Positions 1 through 10,635 of a stretch of 64,000 nt of DNA are shown here, piece after piece. Position 1 is the first letter of the stretch. Each line of letters begins with the position of its first letter. The position numbers were made by a program, and so were the translations under genes. Source of the stretch: Protonemura montana (taxonomy: Eukaryota; Arthropoda; Insecta; Plecoptera; Nemouridae); NCBI GenBank assembly GCA_947568835.1, contig OX387608.1, positions 422,501 through 486,500 on the forward strand. The letters are read 5' to 3'. The notes below the pieces were generated by a model. The model was not told the origin of the DNA and did no database searches. It was given only the letters and a program-made list of their open reading frames with translations.

Positions 1-774
1 ATGCAGAGCAAATAACGAATGATTTTGTAAACGAATCGAAGATATTGACTGTCAATCTGGTAGCTATTCTTAGTCTACTTCTTTCCTAGACGAGGGTATT
101 TTTCTATTCTTTGTGATTTGCTAATTCTGACTTCATGTACTAATTGTAAATCGTGTGTAGATTGCGAGATTCCTGCCTCCATTTCCAATCAACGGCTCAT
201 GATTTAGCATCAAAAGACACAGACACATTTGAAAGGTTGGACTAAACAAATGGCGAGTCAACGGAGAAAGCTAAGATCGAGATTTCGATTTCTCTACAGG
301 AGCCGACACCGGGAAGAAATGTTCGATTCTTGGAAAAAACTGCACTCCAGGCGATAATTTGATTTCGAATTGGGCGCTCTTCCACTTAAAACGATCGGAA
401 CATCATCGAACAACGTCTTCTAGATACGCACATTTGGCAAACCAAAGAAGCATACCGTGTGATTGATGACAACGGTCCGACAAAGGTCCAGAAAAAATTG
501 AATAGGATTTTTTTAAGGAGAATTTAACAAGAATTTCTCAAATAATCTCTAATCCACACGACTTTTCAAATTTCCAAAAAAAAAAAAAAAAAAATCTAGT
601 CTTCAAGACGATATTTTTGTGCGTTCTTAACTTCACAACGCATTACCACCATGTTTAACAGTGCATGTTGTCGATCACCCATTATACTTGCATTACTAGC
701 AAAGAAAAAAGCACTCGCAAGTAATGCAAGCACGGAGTGAAAATGGCCGAATAGGCACGATAACCACGTGGATG
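1..774. other. No recognisable gene
   Basis: AT-rich sequence without a convincing open frame on either strand. The only notable element is a run of 19 A at 576-594, which could be the tail of a plus-strand retrotransposed sequence ending there, but I recognise no coding remnant upstream of it. Confidence 0.5.
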
Positions 775-1149
775 ATAAGCTAATTACGGTCGGTTATCCT
801 CCGAAGAGCCCCCGGTCAAGAAGGGCTTGGGATTACAGCAGCAGGGCTAACACTTGGCTGGTGCTGTAAATATGCTGTTTGACGCTGAGGCTGGCATTTT
901 AATAACCCTAAGAGCCCATCAACACCATGGCGGACCGACGTTTTCTCGGTTATTACCTTGCAACCAACTGACGACTTCCTCATAAACACCAGTTCCATTA
1001 CATTTAACTTAAAAGGATCACAACATTATTATTAAGCCGAAGTGCAGCCCGACAACAGTTGCCATTTAGACAATTTACACCGGCCGAGAGCCGTAGAGAC
1101 TGAACACGGCCCCAGCGAGTCGCTTGCTTTCATAGGCCAGGCCTATAGT

Positions 1150-1486
1150 GTCCGTGACTGCAGCCAACGGGCAGTGCTAGCCAGACCTCCTAGAAACATG
1201 TCCGTGAATGCAGCCAACAAGCCGTGCTAGCCAGACCTCCTAGAAATATGTCCGTGGATGTAGCCAACGGGCCATGCTAGCCAGACCTCCTAGAAACATG
1301 TCCGTGAATGCAGCCAACAAGCCGTGCTAGCCAGACCTCCTAGAAATATGTCCGTGGATGCAGCCAACGGGCCATGCTAGCCAGACCTCCTGGAAACATG
1401 TCCGTGGATGTAGCCAACAGACTGTGCTGGTCAGACCTTCTAGAAACATCGCCGTGAATAACGCTATAAGGCCGCGCTGGCTGACG
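1150..1486. repeat. 50-bp tandem repeat, about 6.7 copies, with 100-bp dimer structure
   Basis: Units start at 1150, 1200, 1250, 1300, 1350, 1400 and 1450 (last one partial and diverged), each opening with GTCCGTG or a variant and ending in CTAGAAACAT or CTAGAAATAT. Units 2 and 4 are identical and units 3 and 5 nearly so, so the array evolved in 100-bp steps. A separate motif, GTTTTCTCGGTTAATACCTT or a close variant, lies at 939-959 and 1492-1511 and brackets the array. The array is contiguous, with no unique spacers. It may be the repeated leader of a retrotransposon, since broken RT fragments follow, but that is inference. Confidence 0.85.
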
Positions 1487-1651
1487 TTGAGTTTTCTCGG
1501 TTAATACCTTGGCAGAGCCGAGACGACGCCGACACACCGGGTATTAGGTATTAATTAATATTGGTTAAGGTGATTGGTTGGCCATCCGCTTTGATATTTG
1601 GCACATTTTTTTTAATTCTGTGAGTGAACAGCGTGCCTTGTGGTATTTTCT

Positions 1652-2140
1652 TTATTTATTGTGATTTTCCACTCGCTCTACCAGGGAAGTATGCGATCGA
1701 GAGTTTTGGAGGTACTTTTCAATTTCCAGAGCCTGCCATGACGTGCTAAGAATGGCTGCATCGTCTGCGAATAGTGCTATATCGGCTTTGTACAGGTTTC
1801 TAGGAATATCATTTGTAAACAAATTGAAAAGTATGGGGACCAAGGACAGAACCCGGTGAAACTCCTGCTTTTATTGAGCGGAATGATGATAGAGTCTTCC
1901 CGACTGATATTCTGAAGGTTCCGTCAGCCAGATATCAGTCGATGAGCTTGACTAGATTGATAGGACAGTTGTAAGGAAGAAGTTTGAAGATTATGCTGTC
2001 GTGCCAAACTTTGTCAAAAGCTTTGTCAACGTGAATGAAGACAACAACTGTTGATTTTTTTATGTTGAAGCCATGGCTTTTATGGTCAACTACCCTTAGG
2101 AGGCATTTGGTAAACTGTTTGGTCCGATACATTTAGTTTT
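1652..2140 (-). pseudogene. Jockey-like reverse transcriptase fragment
   Basis: Reading leftwards from about 2132, the minus strand encodes the middle of a non-LTR reverse transcriptase: a motif A region (DKAFDKVWH), a stretch ending KAGV, then PILFNLFTNDIP and the catalytic FADD box near 1770. The pieces lie in two frames (1935-2132 and 1652-1843), so at least one frameshift has broken it. No endonuclease or thumb/C-terminal part is attached. It is a dead fragment of ORF2 and belongs to the minus-strand pile that fills the first 31 kb. Confidence 0.8.
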
Positions 2141-2171
2141 GAGGCAGCCACCTCCCATTTTTTGGCATCAG

Positions 2172-3859
2172 CCTCCTCCTAAAGTTGAGGGCAGAACCAA
2201 AATGCGTCTCCTGTATTAGACTAAATTCGATTTCTTTCTCCTCGATGAGATGCTTGTTTCGAACGACGTTCCAGGAGAGGATGTTGATGAACTTATTGGC
2301 CATTGTTGGTGCTAAGGAAAGTGTCGAGCAGTTCCTTGATTGAACTGGCTATTACGTTTAGTACAGGGTGTAAGTTGAGTGAGCATATGAGGTTTGCAAC
2401 TGTTATGATTATTTCAACCCACCAGGGTTCGGATTCAGGAGTGGTCTCTGTTTGGTTTAGTGTGAGGCTAGAATTACTTCTTTGCCTCGAGCCATTTGAA
2501 GGTGGCGTTTATTTGATTGGTGGGTGATTAAAAGTTGGGCTGGTTGCTAGGAGTGATGTTAGATTTTTAACATTGATTTTAGGTAAAGGAGGGTTTTTGG
2601 AATAATTTGGGTTTTTGTTAGGGTTTCTTCAGAGTTTTTCTTGTCTTGTTTCTTAAAGTGGAAGTGCTTGCTTGGTCTTCTATTGTAGTGGTTGGTTGGA
2701 CTATTGGGGTAGTGGAAGTGGTATTGGTTTGGTCTAGTGGGGAAGTGGTGCCGGGTGTGGTTTGGGACATCAGTAGGCCATCTGCCACCAACGCACAAAG
2801 TGCGCTGGTGGCAGAAGGCCGAGTTGGCCTTCTGCTGGCAGTTGACACAAACTGGGATGACTATTGGAGCCCTGGGGGATACGATGGTTACCGAGCAGTG
2901 AAGATATTTAAGGTTATAACAAACCGTTGTGGTTTGCGTTCGAATTCAGGGAACGTGTAGTGTTCGAGTTCCTGTTCTGCCAGAACCTTTTTGCAATTAT
3001 TGTAGTCGTTCTTGTCTTTGAACTTTTAGGTCATCATGTCTTGGCTGTGCATGACATTCATGTTGACAGACATCATCTAGGATGCCGACTAGCTGTTAGT
3101 GTGTTTTAAGGTATTTAATGAGGTTTTTGATAGGGTGTGTTGCTTATTCAGAGGGAACTTTTGTTTGATTATCATTATCAGGTGAGTTTTTGCTTGTATT
3201 AGGGGTGTGAGACGCCTTGGAAGCTTTTTCACACACACGAGTGGAATTTTATATTTTACCGGGGTATAATAGATTCGAGAACGGTTTTCAATTCCTCGAG
3301 GAGAATGTGATCTGTGGAGGTGCCGAGTTTGGCAGACGGAATTCGGGGAGCTGCAACAGGTTTATCGCCTTGGATGGCGAGGTGAGGTGTATTACCGTCG
3401 ATGGCAGGGTTTGTGATCAGGTTATTCCTGGTCTGGATGTCGGTGGGAGTGGTCTGGGAGTCAATGCCTTGGTTGGCAGGATTGGGGCCGCCTTGGACGG
3501 CGCGGGCGAAGGTTTTTATGCAGGATCGGAGGCATTTCAAGTCTTGGTCGCATTGTCGGTCGTTGAAAGGGCTTAGGCGCCGCCGCCTGTGGCCCATTGG
3601 TAGGCTTTGATGTGTCTGGCGTGGATTTTGCGGTCCAGCCGTCAGCATTAGACTCGCGACAGTTACCTGGTTCAGAGGCGTTGGTGCGAGTGTCGCGGCG
3701 AAAAGGGGGAGTGGTGTCTTTACTCCGTCGATGGATCGGTGGATCTGGCACGAGTTTTTGTCTGATTTGGTTTGGTATCTTTCCTCTGACCTTGCTTTGT
3801 TCCAATCTCTGCTGGCGTGTTACAGATTGTGGAGTTTTAATCGCCGGCTTTTCAGCCAT
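2172..3859 (-). pseudogene. Jockey-like ORF1 (gag) remnant plus the start of ORF2, copy 1
   Basis: From about 3859 leftwards there is an ORF1-like N-terminal region (two overlapping frames, so frameshifted), then the conserved stretch that in relatives reads KYLKTH...QLVGIL, then an ORF1 C-terminus ending at a stop at 2293-2295. ORF2 would start at 2303, overlapping the ORF1 stop, and runs about 40 codons (ILSWNVVRNK, LIQETH: the endonuclease N-terminus) before the copy is cut at 2172. Compared with the second copy at 43,778-45,463 this one lacks about 200 bp holding the CCHC knuckle region, next to position 2775. Dead by deletion and frameshift. The role by family is RNA-binding ORF1 of the retrotransposon particle. 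Confidence 0.75.
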
Positions 3860-3889
3860 ATTACTTTGTACTTGGTTTGTTAACTTAAC

Positions 3890-4545
3890 TATGTTTGTAT
3901 ATGAATGATCCTGTCATGCTTGTCAAAGAGATTAGGAATGAAGGTGAGTTGTTCGGATATGAGATGATTTTTTGAAGCTTCTATGGAATCTAGTAAACTG
4001 ATTGTGAGATCAGTGTGATACTCTGGTATGATAACTGTGATTGATTGTGTAGAGTGTATATTCTTGTGTTTATTGGTGCATAAAAGATTCTCCTTAGAAC
4101 CCGGATCTGAATGATTTGAAGATTGTTGATGTGTCTGTTGTGAACTAAGTTTGCCCAAATGGGAGATGCAAATGTAACGACTGGCCTGATAATTGTTTAG
4201 TAGAGTAAGAGTATTGAATACTCGTGGATTTAGAGTTAAAAAGAGGAAAAAGGGCCGATAATTTCTGGTGTGCTTTTGATTTAACAGATCAGACTTGTTC
4301 AATCCAGTTGAGTTTCTTGTCTCGAATGACGCCGAGATATTTACTAGATTTAGTGAACTGTATGATGTTGTTGTTTAATAAAAGCAGTGGTTCCGGGTGT
4401 TTTTCGTTTATTCGGTGAACAGGGTGGCAGTTGTCTTGCTTGCATGTATAGTAAACTTCCAATTATATTACCACTCATGGAGAGTCCAAGGCATTTTGAA
4501 GGTTTTTCCGACCTCTTTACTCGACCGATGTTCTGTTTCCGAGCC
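3890..4545 (-). pseudogene. Decayed Jockey-like RT palm/C-terminal fragment
   Basis: Near 4380-4545 the minus strand gives the RT segment around a conserved KTTATLFT-like motif (similar to that at 21,340-21,430). Near 4290-4345 it gives SKYLGVIRDKKLNW, a hallmark of the RT thumb region. Below that, in shifting frames, come QKLSALFPLF and LRRIFYAPINTRI, typical of the C-terminal connection of Jockey RTs. Three frames are needed, so it is heavily decayed. It abuts the ORF1 remnant on its left and an ORF1 of a different family on its right. Confidence 0.65.
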
Positions 4546-4550
4546 ACTTC

Positions 4551-5788
4551 AATTCTTCACGGATCTCGGCCGGGTCGGCGTTGGTCGGAGGACCGCGAAG
4601 CACGAAGCGCTGGGTTTTTGGGCGCGACTCGGAGAACGTGTAATGTTCGATCTTGTCCTCCTCCAAGGCTGATGTCAGTGCCCTCTGCGATCTTTTCCAG
4701 CTGGACGAGGGATAAGTCGCGGCGTGGAGCGACCACGAAGGTTTTTGTGACTTGTGACTCAGAAATTATCAGTGCCTTGTGTGTGGCAAAGTTTTTAACG
4801 CACAGTCAGCTCAGCGGCGCGCTCACTTGGCTTGCGAGCGAGGGTCACTCTGAACAGAGGCAAGCGAGGGCGGGCGTCGAGCCTAGTGTTGGTCAGCTGG
4901 GTGACCGAGCGAGCGGGGTAACCAGCCTCGGTCAGGGCGCTCTTGATTATTTCTGGCTCTGCATTGATTGGCAGGCCGCGCAGAATGAAAGTTTGCGTGC
5001 GCAGAGGTTGCGCCGAAAAGGTGTAGTACTCGACGCGGTTTGCGTCAAGTAGGTTAGTGATGGCCGTGTAGTCGGCGATCTGAATGATGTGGACCGCGGA
5101 GAAGTCCAGACGGGGCTTGATGGTGAACCGGTTGCCGGGCACAACCGTCAGCAGCAGCTCGAGCATGGCCGAGTGCGTACTGAGGTTTCGCACCATAATT
5201 GGTGTAATCCGGGGGGGCTTTGGGAGCTGGTGCCCCAGAAGGGGTAATTACGCTTGCGGTTTGCTTGTCCATAGGATGGACAGTCTTACCTGCAAGCGGT
5301 GAAAACATGTTTATGCCTACCAATCCGGGAATGGTCGAGACCGGGGACGGGTTTTTCCGGGCTCTGCGCCCAGGTGCAGACACATAGCTAATGAGGGCCT
5401 TGTGCGTGGCAAAGTTTTTGATGCACACGGGCGGGATTATATATTTCTTTGCCGCTGCCTCCGGCTCGACATCGTTAGCCTGGTCGGCGGCCGTGCCAAC
5501 CGCATTGTCGACCGGAGCAATCGGCGAGAAACGATTCGCCGTCAAGGTCGGAGATGCTTGGGCCACAGGCTTCGTAATGCGGCGCTCGTCGTCGGAGCTG
5601 CTGGGGGCCGCTCCACGTTTGTTTGAGACGACTTGAAAGTCCATCTCGTCTGCATTGTTCTCCGGAGCTGAAAGGTTTTCTACAAAACCTTTCAAAGGCG
5701 CATTTACCGGCACAAATGCTCCTTTACGCTTCGTAAAGCGCCTGACCGACGGCGCGGGGAGTGCCGGAAAAGTATCCGTTGAGTCCAT
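4551..5788 (-). pseudogene. Jockey-like ORF1, frameshifted, with an internally repeated domain
   Basis: The start at 5788 opens a 244-codon frame beginning MDSTDTFPALPAP, rich in Ala, Pro and Ser as usual for the disordered ORF1 N-terminus. A second frame (4795-5196) carries the conserved core ending FILRGLPIN, the motif that precedes the knuckles in Jockey ORF1. A KNFATHKALI segment occurs twice (near 5400 and 4780), so two related ORF1 pieces have been joined or part was duplicated. The CCHC knuckles are absent: the frame runs into the RT fragment at about 4550. Its GC content is clearly higher than that of the neighbours on the left. Confidence 0.7.
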
Positions 5789-6500
5789 AATTTATTTAAA
5801 TCTATTTGCGTACTGAAGGTACTCGAGTTCAATGTCACTTGCGATGTCACAAAAACGAAAAAACGAAGTATATCCCCTTTAATCTTTGATCCAACACGTT
5901 TTGGAACAAGCGCTGTCATTGGTCAACAAGAGAAAGGGCGTGTGTCAATGGTTGACGGGATGGCGTAGAGAACGTAGTCGATCCCCTTTAAGATCAAAGA
6001 TCAATCGGATTGAGATTTTCTGGCGAACAGAATTTACACAAAAATGGCGTGAAAAACACTCGTGTTCATGTTTCTAAAATTAACAATTAAATTGCGTGTA
6101 AAAACACTCGTGTTGGTGAATTTTTAGATTGCGATAAAAAGGGGTCGCGTTAAGCACTCATGTTCTAAAACAAACGCTTGTCACACGCACACATAATCAC
6201 AAGAAATTTTCGACAAGCGATAGTCACAAAATAAAAATTAAGTGCAAGTTGCACTTTAAAACATCTGCGCTTCGAAATTTGTCAGAGCGAGACAAACACG
6301 TCCGCTCTCAACGACGAACTTTCTCCAGGAGAGGTTTAATTGAGAGGTTTCAGAGACAGTGGTCGCTATCTATCCGGTTTGCACCGGGGGAATAAATTTA
6401 TACTGCCCTATAAGGGCTTTGAAATAAAATCTTGGAAGTGTGAAGCACGAAAAGGATTTGCACGGAATATCACAAATCACGTGATCTGATTGGTGCGGGT
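5789..6500. other. Untranslated stretch, probable retrotransposon leader
   Basis: No convincing coding sequence. It lies directly upstream (minus strand) of the ORF1 start at 5788, so it is probably that element's 5' leader. Short repeated words such as AAACACTCGTGTT (near 6053 and 6103) occur. This is inference from position only. Confidence 0.4.
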
Positions 6501-7046
6501 GAAGAGTGGTGAGGGTGCCCGGTCGTTCTGCTGGTATGGTTTACCGGGGAGAGGACGTCTTCTCGCGGGGGGTCCGGCAAACCGTTAGTGACCCCGACTG
6601 GCTAGTCTCAAATCGCGAGACTGGGATGATATTTGGGAACATTCCTTTTTTATTTGTTGCGAATGCGGAAGTTTTTGACCAAGTGGTGAATAGTCACTTG
6701 GCCAGAAGTACGTAAAGGTAGGTTCCGTGGGAAAGCGGCGAAGAGTTGATGATGATGATGAGGTGATGTGAATGTGGTGCCTTTTTTGTTTGTTGCGGCG
6801 TGAAATGAGGTGAGTACAATTAGCCAGAAAAGATCTGACTAATTGTGTGTTGTTTTGGTGTTTGACAATGAAAGGTTGTCAAACAGAGCGGAGAGATGTG
6901 AGTTGTTGTCGTGGTTGACGAAGAAGTGCAGGATGTAGGGTATGAGGTGTGGTGCCTTTTTTTTTGCGGCAGGGAATGAGAGGTGGCCTGACAAAGCTGA
7001 AAGCCAGCTAAGTCAGTGATGATGGTCTGGTCGGTCAGTCAGGTAG
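6501..7046 (-). other. 3' UTR of a Jockey-like element with serial hairpins
   Basis: This follows, on the minus strand, the RT stop at 7047-7049. It holds three clear hairpins: CCAAGTG/CACTTGG (6679-6701), ACAATTAG/CTAATTGT (6816-6846) and GTTTGACAA/TTGTCAAAC (6860-6884). A loosely repeated block with a T-run followed by GTTGCGG or GCGGCAGG recurs near 6640, 6785 and 6960. In non-LTR elements the RT recognises 3' UTR structure when it starts reverse transcription, so the hairpins may be such a site. That is inference. Confidence 0.5.
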
Positions 7047-7455
7047 TCAGTCAGTCAGTCCGAGTCGGCTGATCAGCGGGTTTTCATGTTCGCCGAGCGC
7101 GGCGAAAAACAGCTCGTTCAGTCGGTCGATGAAGTCGTCTAGCATCGGCAAGTCACATTGCCGGTGAATGTCGGCTGTCCTCGCGAACATCGGCAGTCGT
7201 AGGGCGGCCCGAAGCGCCCGGTTTTGAATTTTCTGCAGACTCGCTCGGTGTTTTTGAGCGCAGTCTGCCCAGACCGCACAGCCGTATGTTAATGTCGGTC
7301 TGATGATCGCGGTGTAGAGCAAGGTCTTCTGGTCTACCGACATCGTCTTCGAGGTGAGGAGCGGCCGGAGGGCGTTGAGTTTGCCCACGGCCTTGTTTCT
7401 TGTAATGTCTAAGTGTTGTCGGAAAGTCAGATCTCGTCCAACCGCCAGTTTCTAA
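7047..7455 (-). pseudogene. C-terminal end of a Jockey-like ORF2 (family A)
   Basis: The minus strand reads LTFRQHLDITRNKAVGKLN, then a conserved C-terminal domain (LYTAIIRPTLTYGCAVWAD, LQKIQNRALRAALRLP) to a natural stop at 7047-7049. It continues where the family A RT at 9778-10,623 breaks off, so the two are probably halves of one ORF2 separated by the family D pieces at 7456-9775. It encodes the post-RT connection region of ORF2, whose exact role is unknown. Confidence 0.7.
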
Positions 7456-9260
7456 TGGAGTGTAGCAGACGCTGCGGGCGTTGCCTCGGCTGTGCCTGAC
7501 AGTCGTAACGATCTGAAGTGCATGCAATAGTGATTTTGATTTAGTAGGGTGAGGTCCGGCAAGCTGTAATGACCATGTTTCGTGGTCGAGTATTGCTTGC
7601 GGAATCCGCATTGCTAGTCAATTAGAATGTTATTGTGGTCCATTAAGGATTGGATTCTGGTCAGGACGACCTTCTCAAGGAGCTTTGAAATGGTAGGGAG
7701 CAAGCTAATCGGCCGATAGCCTGTTGGGTCACGGAGAGGTTTTCCTGGTTTGAGAAAGAGGATAACCTTGGCTGTTTTCCAGGAAGAGGGAAAGTGAGAT
7801 TGTTGTAGGGTGGCATTGAAGATGCGGAGTAGGAGTTAACATGCAGAGAAGGGGAGTTCCTTCACTGCCTGGTTTGGGATGTTGTCACGTTCTGGTGCTT
7901 TGCCGTTTGGCAGATTGTTTGCTAACTTACCTAGTTCGGCCATTGTGCAGGGCTCGATTTGGTCGTCTGTGTCATGGTCTCTGGACAGGAAGCTGATGAG
8001 GTGCGCTTCGACTGCATCAGAGACGGCATTCTTTGGATTTGGTTTGAACTGCTCTTCCAATGACTCCGCAAGAACTTCAGCTTTATCTTGGGCACTGCAG
8101 GCTAGGTGAGTTCGGCCTTGAATCGGTGTGCTCTGTTCAGGGCGACGAGTCAACTTGCGCGCCATGCGCCAGATGGAACCATCGGTCGGGGAAAGTTCCT
8201 CTAGCGTTTTGTCCCATCGCGCCGATAGATGGTTTTGTATTTTCTTCTTTATTTCATTGGCCATGATGTTGTATTGGCGGCGAAGATCGGGCATTCGGAG
8301 TTGCTGCCATTCCCTCCTGGTTGCGTTTTTGATTTTGATCGACCGTATGATGGATGAGGGTAGGTCAAACAGGGTGTTCCGACCAGTCTTGGACAGGGGT
8401 ACGCTAACCTCTGTGGCAGCTTGGATGGTAGATGTGAGGACGGTGACTGCCTCCTCGATGGCAAGAGGCGTGTCCAGTGTTGGTTTGTAGTTGCCGAGTT
8501 TGTTGTTGATTTCAGCTCGGTAAAGGTCCCAGTCAGCCTTCATGTAGTTCCGACTGATGATGGGATCGGATTCATTTAGGGTGTCGCCTATGGTGGCAAG
8601 GATCGAGTTGTGATCGGAAGTCATCAGTCCCGTGATGTTTGACACTTCGATGGAATGTTGAAGGTTCTGAGTCAGGAAAATGTCAAGGACATCGGAAGTT
8701 TGGCGACGGGTATCTAGGTTGAAATAGGTGTGTCCAGGAGGTCCCATCACTGAGAAGCCAGAGTCACGAGACAGTCTCAGGAGCGCTTTGCCCGAGGACG
8801 ATGCGACTCTGCTGTTCCACGCCTGGTGTTTGGCGTTGAAGTCGCCCCCGATGATGGTCGGTTCGGGAGCGTCCAGCAGAGCAGCAATGTCGTCGGTGGA
8901 AATGACACCTTTCGGTCTCCGATAGGCAGCAATGATGTGTAAAGGACCGTAGCTCGTGGTCATCATCACTCCCGTGGCTTCAAATTGGGTGAGCGCGGGT
9001 AGTACAAGCTGGTGATGTCGGATACCAAGCTTGATGGCGATCGTTGTACCTCCTCCTGGTCCAGTCGCTCTGTCAGTCCGGTAGATCTGGTACCCTGCCA
9101 GTGCCAGTCTGTGCGCAGGTGTAAGTCGCGTTTCACAAAGGAGGCCGACAGAGATATCTCCGGTGGTCAGGAGAGAGTGAAATTCGGTTTTTCGGGATTG
9201 AATGCCGTTGGCGTTCCAAGAACAGATGGTGAAAGGTGCCCTATTTATACGGTATGGCAT
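7456..9260 (-). pseudogene. Jockey-like ORF2: endonuclease and truncated RT (family D)
   Basis: The ATG at 9260 overlaps the end of ORF1 (stop at 9241) as usual in this group. The apurinic-like endonuclease is complete: CSWNANGI near residue 13, LLCETRL near 40, GGDFNAKHQAWNSR near 140, TSDHNSI near 215. A linker ends in GKAPERDNIPNQAVKELPF. A stop at 7836-7838 ends a 474-residue frame, but the same frame continues past it into the RT N-terminus (YRPISLL, then CGFRKQYSTT near 7600) and then degenerates. RT motifs A to E are missing. By family, the endonuclease nicks target DNA so that the RNA can be reverse transcribed there. This copy is dead. Confidence 0.85.
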
Positions 9261-9775
9261 TTTGGATGGTGGATAGGAATTGGGCTGTGCTGTGTGCGAT
9301 CATGGTGACAATGGGGTGAATATTAAACTTTGCAATAAGTTGCGGTAGGGAGAGTGCAAGGAATTGCCAGTTCAATTGAGAACTTAAGGGAGGTGGGACA
9401 TGGTCGCGAGGTGGGAGTTGGGGCCGTTGTGGAGGTGGCTTAGGTGTGGCCACAGGAGTCTGGGGTTGCGGGATGATGTTGGAAGTGACTTGAGCAAAGG
9501 AAAGGTTGCTTGTCACCGGGATGAAGGCTCTTGGCGCAGCTCTTGGAATTTAGAGGCGCTGAGCTGGAGCAGACGTCGAGCGACGAGCATTTAGGATACC
9601 AGATCCAAGAGCAGCGCTGGGGCGTGGGCGTTGGCCGGCAGCTTGCTGGGCACGTCGCTCGCGTACCTCTTTGAGGAACGGGCAGTTCTGGTAGGTCGCC
9701 GGGTGTGGACCAGCGCAGTTAGCGCACACGCGCGGGTCTTCCTTTTGCAGGGCGCACTGCTTATTTGACGGTATT
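9241..9775 (-). pseudogene. ORF1 C-terminal part with CCHC knuckle (family D)
   Basis: The frame 9792-9553 carries a knuckle of the form C-x2-C-x3-H-x6-C (CANCAGPHPATYQNC). The same frame continues after one stop (9550-9552) through a proline-rich stretch to a hydrophobic C-terminus ending at 9241, typical of Jockey ORF1. The copy is 5'-truncated: at about 9775-9780 it abuts family A RT sequence. A 321-codon frame crossing that junction (9591-10,556) is a chimera, not a gene. Confidence 0.7.
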
Positions 9776-9777
9776 TG

Positions 9778-10623
9778 ACGGAGTCTAGCCATGTTATGTC
9801 GACATCACCCAGTGCAATCGATGGCACGTAGTCTGGTTTAGTCCGTCGAGAGAACAGCGTCGCAGTTGTCTTGGTCGCGTTCACCTCGATCCGGTGTCGT
9901 CGGAAGTAGCGTGAAAGTATGTCGAGTGCGTCTTGTAAGTCGTATTGCAGTGTCCTGGCCAGCTTGGCCTGACAGAACACTGCAGCGTCGTCGGCGTAGA
10001 GGGCTATCTGCGTCCCCGGCAGCTCGGTCGGCATGTCGTTAGTGTTCAAGTTGTACAGTAGCGGTGACAGCAGGATGCCTTGCGGGACCCCGGCCGATAT
10101 CGGTCGTTCTTCAGAGCGCGCGTCCCCGTGCGACACGAAGAAACGGCGCCCGTCGAGGTAGCTTGCCAGTAGCGTGACAAGGTCGGCGTCAATGCCAAGC
10201 GCTCGAAGCTTGTCGATGAGCCCGGCGTGCCAGACGCGATCGAAGGCCTTGGCGATGTCGAGGCATACGATGCCGGTCAGATGTTTCCGCGCAAAGCCGT
10301 CGCGTATCGCGTCTGTCACGCGCAGGAGTTGGTGGCTCGTCGAGTGCTTTGCCCGGAAGCCGAACTGCTGGGGTATCAGCAAGGCCGCGTCGTCGACTTG
10401 TCGCTGTAGACGGCGCAGAATCACCTTCTCGCACACCTTTGAGAGGCATGAGAGTAGGGATATCGGGCGATAGTTGTTGACATCCATAGGTGACTTGCCT
10501 GGCTTCGGGAAGACTATGATTTTAGCAGTCTTCCATTGGCCAGGGAATCTGCGCAATCGTAGCGACGCATTTTTTATGTCGACCAGCCGTTGGGCCGCCT
10601 TGTGACATAGCTCGGTGATGTCT
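9778..10623 (-). pseudogene. Family A Jockey ORF2, copy 1: RT domain
   Basis: From 10,623 leftwards: KTAKIIVFPKPGKSP, YRPISLLSCLSKVCEKVIL, FGFRAKHSTSHQLLR, the motif A box DIAKAFDRVWH, SAGVPQG, and the catalytic ALYADDAA, then TTATLFSRRTK. It ends at about 9778 where family D sequence begins. It is the direct continuation of the endonuclease part at 12,025-13,396, from which it is separated by the plus-strand insertion at 10,636-12,012. The close relative at 46,091-46,980 shows the expected uninterrupted order. Confidence 0.85.
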
Positions 10624-10635
10624 ATGTTTGGAATC

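Noticed and set aside
1150-1486. CRISPR-like array
   Set aside because: Units are contiguous and homologous over their full length, without unique spacers; the sequence is eukaryotic.
9591-10556. A 321-residue single protein
   Set aside because: The frame crosses a junction: family A RT sequence up to about 9778, then family D ORF1 sequence read in the wrong frame.
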